A program made the translations under genes and the position numbers. A stretch of DNA of 64,000 nucleotides from contig NZ_CP087184.1 in NCBI RefSeq assembly GCF_024749045.1, positions 2,046,001-2,110,000 of the forward strand. The letters run 5' to 3'. Shown in pieces: positions 1 through 13,722 of the stretch. Position 1 is the first letter of the stretch, and each line of letters opens with the position of its first letter. The notes beneath the pieces are model-generated. The model was given only the letters and a program-made list of their open reading frames with translations, made no database searches and was not told the DNA's origin. The stretch is from Pseudomonas sp. B21-028 (GTDB lineage: Bacteria > Pseudomonadota > Gammaproteobacteria > Pseudomonadales > Pseudomonadaceae).

Positions 1-696
1 GATCGACATCTCCAGGCGCGCCTGGACGCCACGGCTATCGGTGTACATCCGGGCGATCAGCGGGTCGGAAGTGGTCTGCTCGGCCAGGCGCAGCAGGCGC
101 TTGATCCCGCGTTGCTGCCATTGCAGGCCCATCAGCCCCAGGGGCACCGACAGCAAGGCGGCCAGGGCAAACCCCCAGGAGGAATTGAGGAAGGCACCCA
201 CGACGAAGCTCAACTGGCTGACCAGGATGAACGGCAGCCAGTCCTGAAGCATAGGCACCCACTTGTCGCTACGCGGGACCGCCGACTTGCCTTGGTTGAT
301 GCGCTGGTAGAGGGCTTCGGCCCGGGCGATCTGCTCGGCGCTGGGCTTGACCCGGACCGACTCGTAGCCGACCACCTGGTTGTTTTCGAACACCGGGGTG
401 ACGTAGGCGTTGACCCAATAGTGATCGCCGCTCTTGCAGCGATTCTTGATGATGCCCATCCATGGCAAGCCTTGTTTCAGGGTGTTCCACATATGGGCGA
501 ACACGGCCGACGGGACGTCGGGGTGGCGCACCAGGTTGTGGGGCGAACCAATCAGTTCTTCCTTTGAAAACCCACTGATCTCAACGAACGCGTCGTTGCA
601 GTAGGTGATCACGCCCTTGGCATTGGTGGTGGAGATCAATCGTTGTTGGGCCGCAAAGGTCCTTTCGCGTTGTGTGACGGGTTGGTTGTTACGCAT
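1..696 (-). CDS. aer: Aerotaxis/energy-taxis receptor Aer, N-terminal part (truncated by window edge)
   Basis: Partial: the first 232 codons are present and the signalling domain lies beyond base 1. The N-terminus starts MRNNQPVTQRER and runs into a PAS domain with the Aer-type sequence TNAKGVITYCNDAFVEISGF, then GSPHNLVRHPDVP and the DHYWVNAYVTPV strand. In this family the PAS domain binds FAD and senses the redox state of the respiratory chain. Around residues 150-190 there are two hydrophobic segments (LPFILVSQLSFVVGAF and WGFALAALLSVPLGLMG), the membrane anchor, followed by the start of a HAMP-like region. Aer proteins are about 520 residues long, so less than half is seen. In P. aeruginosa aer also lies near acnA. 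Another PAS-MCP paralogue cannot be fully excluded. Confidence 0.85.
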   Translation of the reverse strand, partial: MRNNQPVTQRERTFAAQQRLISTTNAKGVITYCNDAFVEISGFSKEELIGSPHNLVRHPDVPSAVFAHMWNTLKQGLPWMGIIKNRCKSGDHYWVNAYVTPVFENNQVVGYESVRVKPSAEQIARAEALYQRINQGKSAVPRSDKWVPMLQDWLPFILVSQLSFVVGAFLNSSWGFALAALLSVPLGLMGLQWQQRGIKRLLRLAEQTTSDPLIARMYTDSRGVQARLEMSI

Positions 697-773
697 GGTG
701 GGGAAAATCCGCAAGACTTTGAAAGGTTGTCGGCAACGTCAGGTTTTTATTGAAGTTATTTTCCCCGTCGGTA

Positions 774-1562
774 TCACGCCAGCATCGGGTAGGTAAATAG
801 GGCGAAATGAAGCAGATTGAGGCCAAAGTGGGTGGCGATTGCCGCGCCCAGGCCGCCGAAGCGATAGGCAAGGCCGTAGCCGATTCCCGCCAGGCCGGAC
901 AGCAGCACCCATTGCCAACCCGCGCCGGCATGGACCAGGCCGAACAGCAGCGAGGCCAGGAGCAACGCCAGGTTGTCGCCGTGGGGTAGGAGGCTGAAAC
1001 GCCGGCTCAGACCGCCTTGAATGTAGCCACGAAACAGCGCTTCCTCCACCATCGTCACCAGCAAAAGATTGTTGGCGACCCAGATCCACGCCTGGTCCGG
1101 CCACTTCGGTGCCCAGTGGATCATGCCCAGCACGATCGCCCCACCCAGGGCCAATATTGCGCTCAGCGTCAGGCCCAGGGCCGTGGCCAGGATCGATAGG
1201 CCAAGCGTGCGCCGGCCGATGATCCATGGACAGGCCAGCAGCAACCAGAAGCCGATCAGCGGCTTGTCCTGGTTGAAGTACATGGCAAATGGTACGGCGT
1301 CATCGGTCAGGCGATGGGCCGCGATTGCCCGCCCGTTGAAAAAGCCCGGCATCCAGTGCAGCGCCAGGGCGACGGCCAGGACGAGGAAAAGGGCGTGACC
1401 GAGAAACCGGCCGATTGGTAGCTGCTGCTGGCGAACCGCATAACCGGCGAGTAGCAGCAGTGCGATTGAGATGGCGGCGGTCCAGGCCAATGTTCCGAAG
1501 ACCAAGGCCAGGCAATAGCCGATGGACAGGAAGGCCAGGTAGGGCCAGGGCAGAGCAGGCAT
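774..1562 (-). CDS. CPBP-family intramembrane glutamic protease (Abi/CAAX-like)
   Basis: A 262-residue polytopic membrane protein. It carries the CPBP signature: the double glutamate with arginine in VEEALFRGYIQGG, the FGLVHAG motif and the late HFGLNL motif (FxxxH and HxxxN types), which together form the intramembrane active site in Rce1-like proteases. At least six hydrophobic segments are visible. The start at 1562 has AAGGA 8-9 bases upstream; the 31-residue extension reachable from base 1655 is Arg/Cys-rich and has no ribosome site. Substrates of bacterial CPBP proteins are mostly unknown. The gene sits alone between aer and a REP pair, on the same strand as aer with a 77-base gap, and could be cotranscribed with it. 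Confidence 0.82.
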   Translation of the reverse strand: MPALPWPYLAFLSIGYCLALVFGTLAWTAAISIALLLLAGYAVRQQQLPIGRFLGHALFLVLAVALALHWMPGFFNGRAIAAHRLTDDAVPFAMYFNQDKPLIGFWLLLACPWIIGRRTLGLSILATALGLTLSAILALGGAIVLGMIHWAPKWPDQAWIWVANNLLLVTMVEEALFRGYIQGGLSRRFSLLPHGDNLALLLASLLFGLVHAGAGWQWVLLSGLAGIGYGLAYRFGGLGAAIATHFGLNLLHFALFTYPMLA

Positions 1563-1795
1563 ATAACATCCTTTTAGGCTGTGAAGCTTCAGGCGAGGGT
1601 GGCCGTCGCGTCTACGACGTTGCCATGTCGCGCAAAGAGCACAATTTGTATCCATGCAGATTCATGCGTAGGCGTGGAAAAATCAGCCGGCTGGCTCAGG
1701 TCCTTGAGCGCCGGCGAGAGGGAGTATAAGCGGAGCGATACAAAAAACGGCGATTGATCCGGTGATTGATACTCTTCAGCCAAGGACAGGACTGT

Positions 1796-1880
1796 TGGAG
1801 CGGGCTTGTTCGCGAAAGCGCTGGGCCAGTCAATACTTCAATGACTGACCGATCGCCTTCGCGAGCAGGCTCGCTCCCAC
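1796..1880. repeat. REP pair (GTGGGAGC family), left arm degenerate
   Basis: Inverted pair of the GGAGCGRGCYTGYTCGCGA element: left arm about 1796-1816, right arm 1859-1880 ending in CTCCCAC. The left arm has TTGGAGC in place of GTGGGAGC. It is the only recognisable element in the 329-base gap 1563-1891 between the CPBP protease and the 3' end of acnA. No other gene is supported there. Confidence 0.85.
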
Positions 1881-1891
1881 AGGAATCGCGT

Positions 1892-4633
<2,742 letters not shown>

Positions 4634-4805
4634 TGGAATCACTCCTTTGAGTCCGCACGGCTACGGACTGACGGGACGGACAGAGCCTTTAACCTAGCCC
4701 TGTTTTGAGCGGATGACTAATCACTGGACTCTATGGGCAGGTTCGGGGTTCCGAAGTCCGCTATCATGCGCCGGTTTTCGTGACAGGCTTTGCTACGGAG
4801 TTTCA

Positions 4806-5909
4806 ATGAACACGCTTTTCATGCACTGCCGGCCCGGCTTCGAGGGCGAGGTCTGTTCCGAGATCGCCGAACACGCGGCCCGGCTCAATGTGGCCGGCTA
4901 TGCCAAGGCCAAACCGGCCAGCGCCTGCGCCGAGTTCGTCTGCACCGAAGCGGACGGCGCCGAGCGGCTGATGCGCGGCCAGCGTTTCGCCGGGCTGATT
5001 TTTCCGCGCCAATGGGCCTGCGGCACTTTCATTGATCTGCCGGAAACCGACCGTATCAGTGTCATCCTGTCCCACATGGCGCAGTTTCCGGTCTGCGGCA
5101 GCCTGTGGCTGGAGGTGGTCGACACCAACGATGGCAAGGAACTGTCGAATTTCTGCAAGAAATTCGAAGGCCCGCTGCGCAAGGCGCTGACCGGCGCCGG
5201 CAAGCTGGTGGACGACCCACACAAGCCGCGCCTGCTGCTGACTTTCAAAAGTGGCCGCGAAGTGTTCCTGGGGCTGGCGGAGGCGAACAACTCGGCGATG
5301 TGGCCCATGGGGATACCCCGCCTGAAATTCCCTCGGGAGGCCCCGAGCCGCTCGACCCTCAAGCTCGAAGAGGCCTGGCACCACTTCATTCCACGGGCGG
5401 AGTGGGACGAGCGCCTGCACAGTGACATGACCGGTGTGGACCTGGGGGCCGCGCCGGGTGGTTGGACCTGGCAACTGGTCAATCGCGGCATGCTGGTGAC
5501 GGCCATCGACAACGGCCCGATGGCCGAAAGCCTGATGGACACCGGTCTGGTGCAGCACCTGATGGCGGATGGCTTTACCTTCAAGCCCAAGCAGCCGGTG
5601 GACTGGATGGTCTGCGACATCGTCGAAAAGCCGGCGCGCAACGCGGCGATGCTGGAAGAGTGGATCGGCGAGGGCCATTGTCGCGAGGCGGTGGTCAACC
5701 TCAAGCTGCCGATGAAGCAGCGCTATGCCGAAGTGAAACGCCTGCTCGAACGCATTGCCGATGGCTTCAAGGCACGGGGCATCAAGGTGGAAATCGGTTG
5801 CAAGCAGCTTTACCACGACCGCGAAGAGGTGACGTGCCATTTGCGTCGGCTGGACAGCAAGAAGCCCGGGGGAGCAAAGCTTGGTGGGAGCAAAGCTTGC
5901 TCGCGATGA
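4806..5909 (+). CDS. rlmM: 23S rRNA (cytidine-2498-2'-O)-methyltransferase RlmM
   Basis: 367 residues. Uses S-adenosylmethionine to methylate the 2'-OH of C2498 in 23S rRNA. It has an N-terminal THUMP-like region and a C-terminal Rossmann methyltransferase domain with the SAM-binding loop DLGAAPGGWTW near residue 215 and the catalytic-type lysine context VVNLKLPMKQR. The start (MNTLFMHCRPGFEGEV) has ACGGAG five bases upstream; the 31-codon extension to 4713 lacks a ribosome site. The last 10 or so residues (GGAKLGGSKACSR) and the TGA stop are encoded by a REP element, so the native C-terminus appears extended by repeat sequence. Followed by tusA on the same strand. Confidence 0.95.
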   Translation: MNTLFMHCRPGFEGEVCSEIAEHAARLNVAGYAKAKPASACAEFVCTEADGAERLMRGQRFAGLIFPRQWACGTFIDLPETDRISVILSHMAQFPVCGSLWLEVVDTNDGKELSNFCKKFEGPLRKALTGAGKLVDDPHKPRLLLTFKSGREVFLGLAEANNSAMWPMGIPRLKFPREAPSRSTLKLEEAWHHFIPRAEWDERLHSDMTGVDLGAAPGGWTWQLVNRGMLVTAIDNGPMAESLMDTGLVQHLMADGFTFKPKQPVDWMVCDIVEKPARNAAMLEEWIGEGHCREAVVNLKLPMKQRYAEVKRLLERIADGFKARGIKVEIGCKQLYHDREEVTCHLRRLDSKKPGGAKLGGSKACSR

Positions 5910-5981
5910 GTTAACGCGGTCTTTCAGAAATCGCGGCGCCTGCATCGCGGGCAAGCCTTGCTCCCACTACCTTGCTCCCAC
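5884..5981. repeat. REP cluster overlapping the rlmM 3' end
   Basis: A REP of the GTGGGAGCAAAGCTTGCTCGCGATGA type begins at 5884 inside rlmM. Its inverted mate ends at 5967 (CAAGCCTTGCTCCCAC), followed by a truncated third copy to 5981. A further partial direct copy (GGGAGCAAAGCTTGG) at about 5869-5884 precedes it. The rlmM stop TGA (5907-5909) is part of the repeat. Confidence 0.88.
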
Positions 5982-6048
5982 AGAAATATGCGGGCTTTGT
6001 TCCAACCCGACATTGCGCGACAATGCCGGCCAGTTTCAGGAGTAGAAC

Positions 6049-6300
6049 ATGAGTGAAATGAACGACACGCCGGTCGACGGCACGCTGGATGCCAGCGGCC
6101 TCAACTGCCCAGAGCCGGTGATGATGCTGCACCAGCACATCCGTGACCTGGTGCCGGGCGGGCTGTTGAAGGTGATCGCCACCGACCCCTCGACCCGCCG
6201 CGACATCCCCAAGTTCTGTGTGTTTCTCGACCACGAGCTGGTGGCCCAGGACGAGGTGGACGGTACGTACCGCTACTGGATCCGCAAGAAGCTCGCTTAA
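6049..6300 (+). CDS. tusA: Sulfurtransferase TusA
   Basis: 83 residues. TusA-family sulfur carrier that accepts persulfide sulfur from IscS and relays it toward 2-thiouridine formation in tRNA. The family signature around the active cysteine is clear: [16 protein letters not shown], with Cys in the CPxP motif. The rest ([19 protein letters not shown]) matches the two-layer alpha/beta SirA-like fold. AGGAG stands seven bases upstream of the ATG. The stop codon overlaps the stop of the convergent MATE gene by three bases (6297-6300). It lies downstream of rlmM, separated by the REP cluster. Confidence 0.95.
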   Translation: MSEMNDTPVDGTLDASGLNCPEPVMMLHQHIRDLVPGGLLKVIATDPSTRRDIPKFCVFLDHELVAQDEVDGTYRYWIRKKLA

Positions 6301-7700
6301 CCCGTCGAGCGGCTGCTGCGGATCGGCTTGCGTGCGCTGCGGGTCAGGCGGATCGACAGCATCAGCGCCGCGCAGCTCAGGCCCACGATCAGGCCTTGCC
6401 ACAAGCCGCTCGGGCCGTTGGCCGCGCCGAACCAATCGGTCAGGCCCAGGGCATAACCCACCGGCAAGCCGATTCCCCAGTAGGCGAACAGGGTCAGGAT
6501 CATCGTCACCCGGGTGTCCTGGTAGCCGCGTAGCGCGCCCGCCGCGGTAACCTGGATCGCATCGGAGAACTGGAACAGCGCCGCGTATACGATCAACATC
6601 GAGGCAACGTCGATCACCACCGGGTCGGCGGTGTAGATCGCGGCAATGGGCCCGCGCAGTGCCAACATCAGGCTCGCCGACAGGCAGGCATACGCCAGGG
6701 CCGTGCCCATGCCCACGCCGGCGGCGAAGCGTGCCTCGCGAGGCTGGCCACGTCCCAGCGTCTGGCCGACCCGCACCGTCACGGCCATGGCCAGGGAGTA
6801 GGGAATCATGAACACGAGGGAACTGAAGTTCAGCGCGATCTGATGCCCGGCCACCACCGTGGCGCCGAGGCTGCCGATCAGCAGTGCAATCACCGCGAAA
6901 ATGCTCGACTCGGCAAACACCGCGATGCCTATCGGCAAGCCGATGCCCAGCAGGCGTTGGATGACTGCCCACTGCGGCCAATCGAAGCGGCTGAACAATT
7001 GACTCGACCGATAGGCCGGTGCCCAGCGCGTCCAGCCGGCCATGCCCAGGGCCATGACCCACATCACGATAGCGGTGGCCCAGCCGCAACCGACGCCGCC
7101 CATGGCCGGCACGCCCAGGTGCCCGTAGATGAAGATGTAGTTGAGCGGAATGTTCAGCGCCAACCCGCACAACCCCAACACCATTGCCGGTCGCGTACGG
7201 CCCAGGCCGTCGCTGAAGCAGCGCAATACGTGGTACAGCGCCACGGCCGGCAGGCCGGTGCCGATTCCTCGCAGGTATTCCATGCAGGGGCCGATCAGTT
7301 CCGGGTCCACCTTCATGATGTGCAGGATCGGCTCGGCACTGAACAGTGCCAGCGTCGCGATCAACCCGACCGCCAGCGCCAGCCACAGGGCCTGGCGCAC
7401 CAACGGGCCGATTTCGTTGAAAGTCCCAGCGCCGAAGCGTTGGGCGACTTTCGGGGTAGTTGCCAGCAGCGTGCCGGTCATCAACAGAAACACCGGCACC
7501 CAGATCGAGTTGCCCAACGCTACTGCCGCCAGGTCCCGTGGGCCGACGCGACCGGCCATCACCGCATCGACGAAGCCCATGGCGGTGGTCGCCAGTTGCG
7601 CCACCATGATCGGCAGCGCCAGGGCCAGCAGTGTCCTGACCTCCAGGCGAACCCGGGCCGGGCGGGAGAGAAGGGTGGGGTTGTCGATCACGGGATTCAC
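6297..7700 (-). CDS. MATE-family multidrug efflux transporter (NorM/PmpM-like)
   Basis: 467 residues with about twelve hydrophobic segments in the two-fold repeat of the MATE family. Typical blocks are [24 protein letters not shown] in the first helices (conserved pattern only), [19 protein letters not shown] and [16 protein letters not shown]. Family members export cationic drugs, dyes and fluoroquinolones using Na+ or H+ gradients; the coupling ion cannot be read here. The likely start is GTG at 7700 ([16 protein letters not shown]); an upstream extension to 7862 would translate the REPIN and was rejected. The Shine-Dalgarno is weak (GGAC). Convergent with tusA, with overlapping stops. Confidence 0.9.
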   Translation of the reverse strand: MNPVIDNPTLLSRPARVRLEVRTLLALALPIMVAQLATTAMGFVDAVMAGRVGPRDLAAVALGNSIWVPVFLLMTGTLLATTPKVAQRFGAGTFNEIGPLVRQALWLALAVGLIATLALFSAEPILHIMKVDPELIGPCMEYLRGIGTGLPAVALYHVLRCFSDGLGRTRPAMVLGLCGLALNIPLNYIFIYGHLGVPAMGGVGCGWATAIVMWVMALGMAGWTRWAPAYRSSQLFSRFDWPQWAVIQRLLGIGLPIGIAVFAESSIFAVIALLIGSLGATVVAGHQIALNFSSLVFMIPYSLAMAVTVRVGQTLGRGQPREARFAAGVGMGTALAYACLSASLMLALRGPIAAIYTADPVVIDVASMLIVYAALFQFSDAIQVTAAGALRGYQDTRVTMILTLFAYWGIGLPVGYALGLTDWFGAANGPSGLWQGLIVGLSCAALMLSIRLTRSARKPIRSSRSTG

Positions 7701-7820
7701 AGGCGAAACGTCCGAAAAATTAAACGCAAGGCGGCGGATTCTACGCGTTGACGCAGTGGTCAGGAAAAAAGCTGTGTTGGGGATTTGTAAACAATGGCAG
7801 AAGTTTGTGGATACCCTTGT

Positions 7821-7910
7821 GGCGAGGGGATTTATCCCCGCTCGACTGCGCAGCAGTCGCAAAATCTAAGGGGCGCTTCGCACCCCAGCGGGGATAAATC
7901 CCCTCGCCAC
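7821..7910. repeat. REPIN (GTGGCGAGGGGATTTATCCCC family)
   Basis: 90-base imperfect palindrome. The outer arms are GTGGCGAGGGGATTTATCCC and its complement, and the interior contains short secondary pairing. It lies between the divergent MATE and pdxB genes, so any transcript of the MATE leader would fold it. Confidence 0.9.
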
Positions 7911-7985
7911 AACATCATTCTTAACCACTAATGCGCAGACATACCGGAACGCCTACACTGCCCACCCCGCCAAAGGAGCTTTGCC

Positions 7986-9128
7986 ATGCTGATCGTCGCC
8001 GACGAAAACATTCCCCTGCTCGATGCCTTTTTCAAGGACTTCGGTGAGATCCGCCGGGTACCGGGGCGCAGTATCGACCGGGACACGGTCGCGCAGGCCG
8101 ATGTATTGCTGGTGCGTTCCGTCAGCCGGGTCAATCGTGCCTTGCTGGAAGGCAGCAACGTGCGTTTCGTTGGCACTTGCACCATCGGCACTGATCACCT
8201 GGACCTGGATTACTTCGCCGAGGCCGGCATCCGTTGGGCCAGTGCGCCGGGCTGCAATGCCCGAGGCGTGGTGGACTACGTGCTGGGCAGCCTGATGACC
8301 CTGGCTGAAATCGAAGGCGCGGACCTGCGCCAGCGCACCTTCGGCGTGGTCGGCGCGGGCCAGGTGGGCGGACGCTTGATCAATGTGCTCAAAGGCCTGG
8401 GCTGGGACGTGAAAGTGTGCGATCCACCCCGCCAGGCAGTCGAGGGTGGTGATTATGTGAGCCTGGAACAGATCATCGAGCAGTGCGATGTGATCAGTCT
8501 GCACACGCCCCTGACGCGCGACGGTGATCAACCGACCTGGCATCTCTTCGATGAGCAGCGTCTGAACAGCCTCAAGCCCGGTACCTGGTTGATCAATGCG
8601 GCCCGCGGGCCGGTGATCGATAACACCGCGTTACGCGATGTGCTGCTGGAGCGCGAAGACCTGCAAGCGGTGTTGGATGTCTGGGAGCAGGAGCCCACGG
8701 TGGACGTGGACCTGGCCGACCTGTGCGTGATCGCCACGCCGCACATTGCCGGCTACAGCCTCGATGGCCGCCAGCGCGGCACGGCGCAGATCTATGAAGC
8801 CTTGTGCGCGTTCCTGGAGACACCGGTTGCAGTCAGCCTCGGCGATCTGCTGCCTCGGCCCTGGCTGGGCGGCATCACTCTGGACGCCGCCACCGACCCG
8901 GCCTGGGCGCTGGCCGCGCTGTGCCGTGGCGTATACGACCCGCGGCGTGACGATGCGGACTTCCGCCGTAGCCTGGTGGGAACGGTCAGCGAGCAGCGCA
9001 GCGCCTTCGATGCCCTGCGCAAACACTATCCGCCGCGCCGGGAGATCGACAGCTTGAAGGTGCGCATTGAAGGGCAGTCACAGGCGTTGCAGCAGATCGT
9101 GAGCGCGTTGGGTGCCAACCTCGTCTAG
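7986..9128 (+). CDS. pdxB: Erythronate-4-phosphate dehydrogenase PdxB
   Basis: 380 residues. Oxidises 4-phosphoerythronate, the second step of the DXP-dependent pyridoxal phosphate pathway. It belongs to the D-2-hydroxyacid dehydrogenase family: Rossmann motif [11 protein letters not shown] near residue 120, the substrate-side motif [10 protein letters not shown] with the catalytic arginine, and [11 protein letters not shown] carrying the catalytic histidine. The C-terminal 90 or so residues form the PdxB-specific dimerisation domain, which separates it from SerA or GhrB. The start [16 protein letters not shown] has AAAGGAG nine bases upstream. Monocistronic between two REPINs. Confidence 0.96.
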   Translation: MLIVADENIPLLDAFFKDFGEIRRVPGRSIDRDTVAQADVLLVRSVSRVNRALLEGSNVRFVGTCTIGTDHLDLDYFAEAGIRWASAPGCNARGVVDYVLGSLMTLAEIEGADLRQRTFGVVGAGQVGGRLINVLKGLGWDVKVCDPPRQAVEGGDYVSLEQIIEQCDVISLHTPLTRDGDQPTWHLFDEQRLNSLKPGTWLINAARGPVIDNTALRDVLLEREDLQAVLDVWEQEPTVDVDLADLCVIATPHIAGYSLDGRQRGTAQIYEALCAFLETPVAVSLGDLLPRPWLGGITLDAATDPAWALAALCRGVYDPRRDDADFRRSLVGTVSEQRSAFDALRKHYPPRREIDSLKVRIEGQSQALQQIVSALGANLV

Positions 9129-9167
9129 GCGCGTAATGCTGTCCACTTAAGATTTGTCTGGTTCATT

Positions 9168-9297
9168 GTGGCGAGGGGATTTATCCCCGTTGGGCTGCGC
9201 AGCAGCCCCACAAAATCCGAATGCAATCAACTTGGTACAATGCAGTGACAGTATCAGGGCTGCTTTGCAGCCCAACGGGGATAAATCCCCTCGCCAC
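9168..9297. repeat. Long REPIN (130 bases) of the GTGGCGAGGGG family
   Basis: Outer arms GTGGCGAGGGGATTTATCCC and complement, with a second nested inverted repeat (GGGCTGCGCAGCAGCCC on the left, GGGCTGCTTTGCAGCCC on the right) around a central unpaired segment. It has the same architecture as 46764-46892, but the middle differs. It fills the gap between pdxB and the terminator of the convergent small gene. Confidence 0.9.
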
Positions 9298-9320
9298 AGG
9301 GTAGTAAAGTCCATGGGCAC

Positions 9321-9346
9321 AAAAAACCCGACATCAAGGTCGGGTT
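9321..9346 (-). terminator. Rho-independent terminator of the PA1571-like gene
   Basis: Read on the minus strand: stem AACCCGAC / GTCGGGTT with a six-base loop, followed by a run of six T. It lies 20 bases beyond the stop of the small minus-strand gene. Confidence 0.88.
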
Positions 9347-9365
9347 CAGGCGAAGACGGGCTGTA

Positions 9366-9545
9366 TCACTTTTGTTCGGCAGGCTTGACCAGTCGTTTTT
9401 CCAGCTCGCTGCAGGCTTTCTGGATCATCTCTTCGGTGATCGGTACTTCGCGCCCTTGGGCGTCGATGAACGAGCAGCCCAGGGACTGGTCCGGTTGCGT
9501 GCGGATCACTTGAATCTTGTCGTCGCTGCTGTGTTGCAAGGACAT
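9366..9545 (-). CDS. Small conserved Pseudomonas protein (PA1571-like)
   Basis: 59 residues, starting MSLQHSSDDKIQVIRT; acidic and helical toward the C-terminus (EEMIQKACSELEKRL). GAGGAG lies seven bases before the ATG at 9545; the ATG five codons upstream precedes the ribosome site and was rejected. A dedicated terminator follows. I recognise it as the short conserved Pseudomonas family represented by PA1571, whose function is unknown. No catalytic motif, signal peptide or metal-binding cluster is visible. Convergent to pdxB and divergent from the ABC exporter. Confidence 0.82.
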   Translation of the reverse strand: MSLQHSSDDKIQVIRTQPDQSLGCSFIDAQGREVPITEEMIQKACSELEKRLVKPAEQK

Positions 9546-9838
9546 GGCCTGTCTCCTCATCAGGTTATGTGCCTAGTGGCGTGTAATCGAAATCAGCCAC
9601 ACAGGCCACTAATGTATTGTCGTCAGGTGACCGAGCCATGACACTCCTTGTAGGCCATGACGACAGTTCTACTCAAACAGAAATACTTGTACGTTTCCAG
9701 TCAGACTTTAGACCGATACCCTCTAGTCGATAGTCGTCGCGGTCATATTTAACCTGACTCATTCTGATTCAAAGAGGTTCCGCCGCGCTTCGGTACTGTT
9801 GACCCGTCCTTTCCCTGTTGCATTATCGGATGCTACTG
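9546..9838. other. Intergenic region between divergent genes
   Basis: About 290 bases without a supported gene. It must carry the promoters of the small PA1571-like gene (minus) and of the ABC exporter (plus). The part 9665-9770 is less GC-rich than its surroundings, but I see no convincing operator, riboswitch or repeat. Confidence 0.5.
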
Positions 9839-11611
<1,773 letters not shown>

Positions 11612-11621
11612 ACACAGACTT

Positions 11622-11709
11622 GTGGGAGCGAGCCTGCTCGCGATGACGGTGGCATATTCAACATCGATGCTAGCTGACCCACCGCTATCGCGAGCAGGCT
11701 CGCTCCCAC
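11622..11709. repeat. REP pair (GTGGGAGC family)
   Basis: Two inverted copies of GTGGGAGCGAGCCTGCTCGC separated by about 40 bases, immediately after the ABC exporter stop. Confidence 0.92.
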
Positions 11710-11730
11710 ACGGGGATAAAGCGGCCCAGA

Positions 11731-11765
11731 AAAAATGCCCGTATCGTTCGATACGGGCATTTTTC
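11731..11765. terminator. Bidirectional Rho-independent terminator
   Basis: Stem ATGCCCGTATCG / CGATACGGGCAT with a minimal TT loop, flanked by A5 on the left and TTTTCTTTT on the right. It can serve both the ABC exporter and the convergent slt gene. Confidence 0.92.
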
Positions 11766-11793
11766 TTTTCAGGCATGGCTTGCCGCTTGAAGC

Positions 11794-13722
11794 TCACTGA
11801 TCGTCAAAATACCGCTCATGCCAGTCCACCAGCGGTTGCGGCGAGTTGAGTTTCTGGCCGTAGATCACCGAGTAAGACAAGACGTTCTGCACGTATTGGC
11901 GGGTTTCGTCGAAGGGGATGCTTTCGACCCAGACGTCGAAGCTCAGGTGGTCGGCGCCGCGCAACCACTGACGTACGCGGCCGGGGCCGGCGTTGTAGGC
12001 GGCCGAGGCCAGGACGCGGTTGCCATTGAACTGGCTGTGGACCTGGCTCAGGTACGCTGCGCCGAGTTCGATGTTCTTGTCCGGATCCAGTACCTGTCGG
12101 GGCGAGGCCAGGGGAATGCTGAATTTGCGCGCGGTTTCCTTGGCGGTGCCAGGCATCAGTTGCATCAGCCCGGTGGCACCCACGCCGGAGCGCGCGTCGT
12201 CCATGAAGGCACTTTCCTGGCGAGTGATCGCGAACACCCAGCTCGAATGCAGTCCACGGACCTTGGCTTCGCGCACCAGGGTCTCGCGGTGCGCCATCGG
12301 GAAGCGGATGTCGAGGTCGTCCCAGTACTTGGCCTGGCTGATGGTGCGGATGGCCGGGAAATACCATTTCAGGTCGTAGGCCAGCTTCGCCTGGGCGACC
12401 ATTTCGTCGCGGCTGAAATGCCGGCTGACGTGATACCACTCGCGGCGTCCGTCGACGATCTGCCCGCGGGCGTGGAATTCCAGAGCCCGGCGAATGCCCG
12501 GCGTGTTGCGCACTTTGTTGATCAGTGCCTGGCTCAGCACCAGGGGCTTGTTGGAGAGCGAGTAGGGCGACTGGGAGCGGTCGGCGGCCAGGAAGCCATA
12601 GAAATCCCGCTCGCGGGCCAGGTGCTTGTAAAGCGTCAAGGCTTCGGGGTTCTGCGGTTGAGCCAGCTCCAGGCTGCGGGCCTGCCAGTAGCGCCAGCGG
12701 TTGGTGCTGGCCAGCGACTCGGGCAGGCGACGAGTCAGCTGATAGGCGTCGCTCCAGCGACCCAGGCGTAGCAGCAGGCGCAGGCGCCATTCCGAAACGG
12801 TGTCGTCTCGCAGCTCCGGGTCATATTGGGTCATTACATCCAGGGCGCGACTGTCGAAGCGCTTGGCCAGGGTCAGGCCGATTTCCCGGGCGATGGCGAC
12901 TTTTTCGTCGCGGGAAAAGTGCATGGTGCTGGCGTAGCCGTCCAGCAACGCCATGGCTTTATCCGGATCCTGGCGGGCGAGGCGACGCAGGCCGAGGCTG
13001 ACGATATCCGACATCGGCTCGTCGGCCGGGACGAAGCGCGAGGGCTGGTTGAGCAGTTCGGGTTTCTGCGCCACGTCCACCAGCAGTTTGCCGCGAGGGG
13101 CAAGGGTGACCAGGCCGCTGACCAGGCTGTTGGCCAATGGATAGTTGCGGGCCTGGGCCGCCAGTTTGGCGCGTTCCCAGCGTTTCTGCTCGGTCAACTG
13201 GCCTTGGGAGGCCCACAGGCCGAACAGCGCATCGCAGGCCTGTGGTTGGGATTTACCGGTGAGCCAGAGCTTTTCGGTATTGGCGTAGCCCTCGGCCTTG
13301 AGGCCATGGCTGAGCTGGTACTGGGCGTTGAGGCAGTCCAGTTCGGTGAAATTGAGCTTGGGGTCGTAGTATTTGACGAAGGTCGCCCAGTCGCCGCGCT
13401 CGGCCAGCCAGCGCAACCAGCGCAGTTTCATCCAGTTGGCCTGGGGCAGGTCACCGTGCTCGGCGAGGAATTTCTCGATTTCGGCGTTGCTCGCGCTCTT
13501 GAGGCGAGCGGTCAGTTCGTCATAGGCCAGGTACGGTTCCAGCGGATAATCGCGCAGGGCCTGGCTATAGCGCAAATAAGGACCGGAATCACCCTTGGCC
13601 AAGGCTCGCTTGGCTTCATCGTAATACTGGCGCTGGGTGGAAATATCCACCGCTTGAGCAGTTTGAACGGCAGTGGCACACACGAAAAAACAAGACAGAA
13701 CAGTAATAAGGCGACTGCGCAT
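11794..13722 (-). CDS. slt: Soluble lytic murein transglycosylase Slt
   Basis: 642 residues, the same size as E. coli Slt70. Cleaves the MurNAc-GlcNAc bond of peptidoglycan in the periplasm, forming 1,6-anhydromuropeptides. A signal peptide is visible (MRSRLITVLSCFFVCATAVQ, cleavage after AQA), followed by a long alpha-helical superhelix and a C-terminal lysozyme-like domain. The latter has the catalytic glutamate in RQESAFMDDARSGVGATGLM and the later AAYNAGPGRV motif. The start at 13722 is set by the signal peptide and a GGATG site; upstream in-frame codons overlap the uup promoter. Its anhydro products are substrates for NagZ, encoded at 27.3 kb. Confidence 0.95.
   Translation of the reverse strand: MRSRLITVLSCFFVCATAVQTAQAVDISTQRQYYDEAKRALAKGDSGPYLRYSQALRDYPLEPYLAYDELTARLKSASNAEIEKFLAEHGDLPQANWMKLRWLRWLAERGDWATFVKYYDPKLNFTELDCLNAQYQLSHGLKAEGYANTEKLWLTGKSQPQACDALFGLWASQGQLTEQKRWERAKLAAQARNYPLANSLVSGLVTLAPRGKLLVDVAQKPELLNQPSRFVPADEPMSDIVSLGLRRLARQDPDKAMALLDGYASTMHFSRDEKVAIAREIGLTLAKRFDSRALDVMTQYDPELRDDTVSEWRLRLLLRLGRWSDAYQLTRRLPESLASTNRWRYWQARSLELAQPQNPEALTLYKHLARERDFYGFLAADRSQSPYSLSNKPLVLSQALINKVRNTPGIRRALEFHARGQIVDGRREWYHVSRHFSRDEMVAQAKLAYDLKWYFPAIRTISQAKYWDDLDIRFPMAHRETLVREAKVRGLHSSWVFAITRQESAFMDDARSGVGATGLMQLMPGTAKETARKFSIPLASPRQVLDPDKNIELGAAYLSQVHSQFNGNRVLASAAYNAGPGRVRQWLRGADHLSFDVWVESIPFDETRQYVQNVLSYSVIYGQKLNSPQPLVDWHERYFDDQ

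Noticed and set aside
7701..7862. 54-residue N-terminal extension of the MATE transporter
   Set aside because: It would translate part of the REPIN and has no hydrophobic or family similarity; GTG at 7700 fits family N-termini better.
9321..9346. Plus-strand terminator for pdxB
   Set aside because: The T-run is only on the minus-strand side of the stem, and the REPIN lies between it and pdxB; it belongs to the small minus-strand gene.
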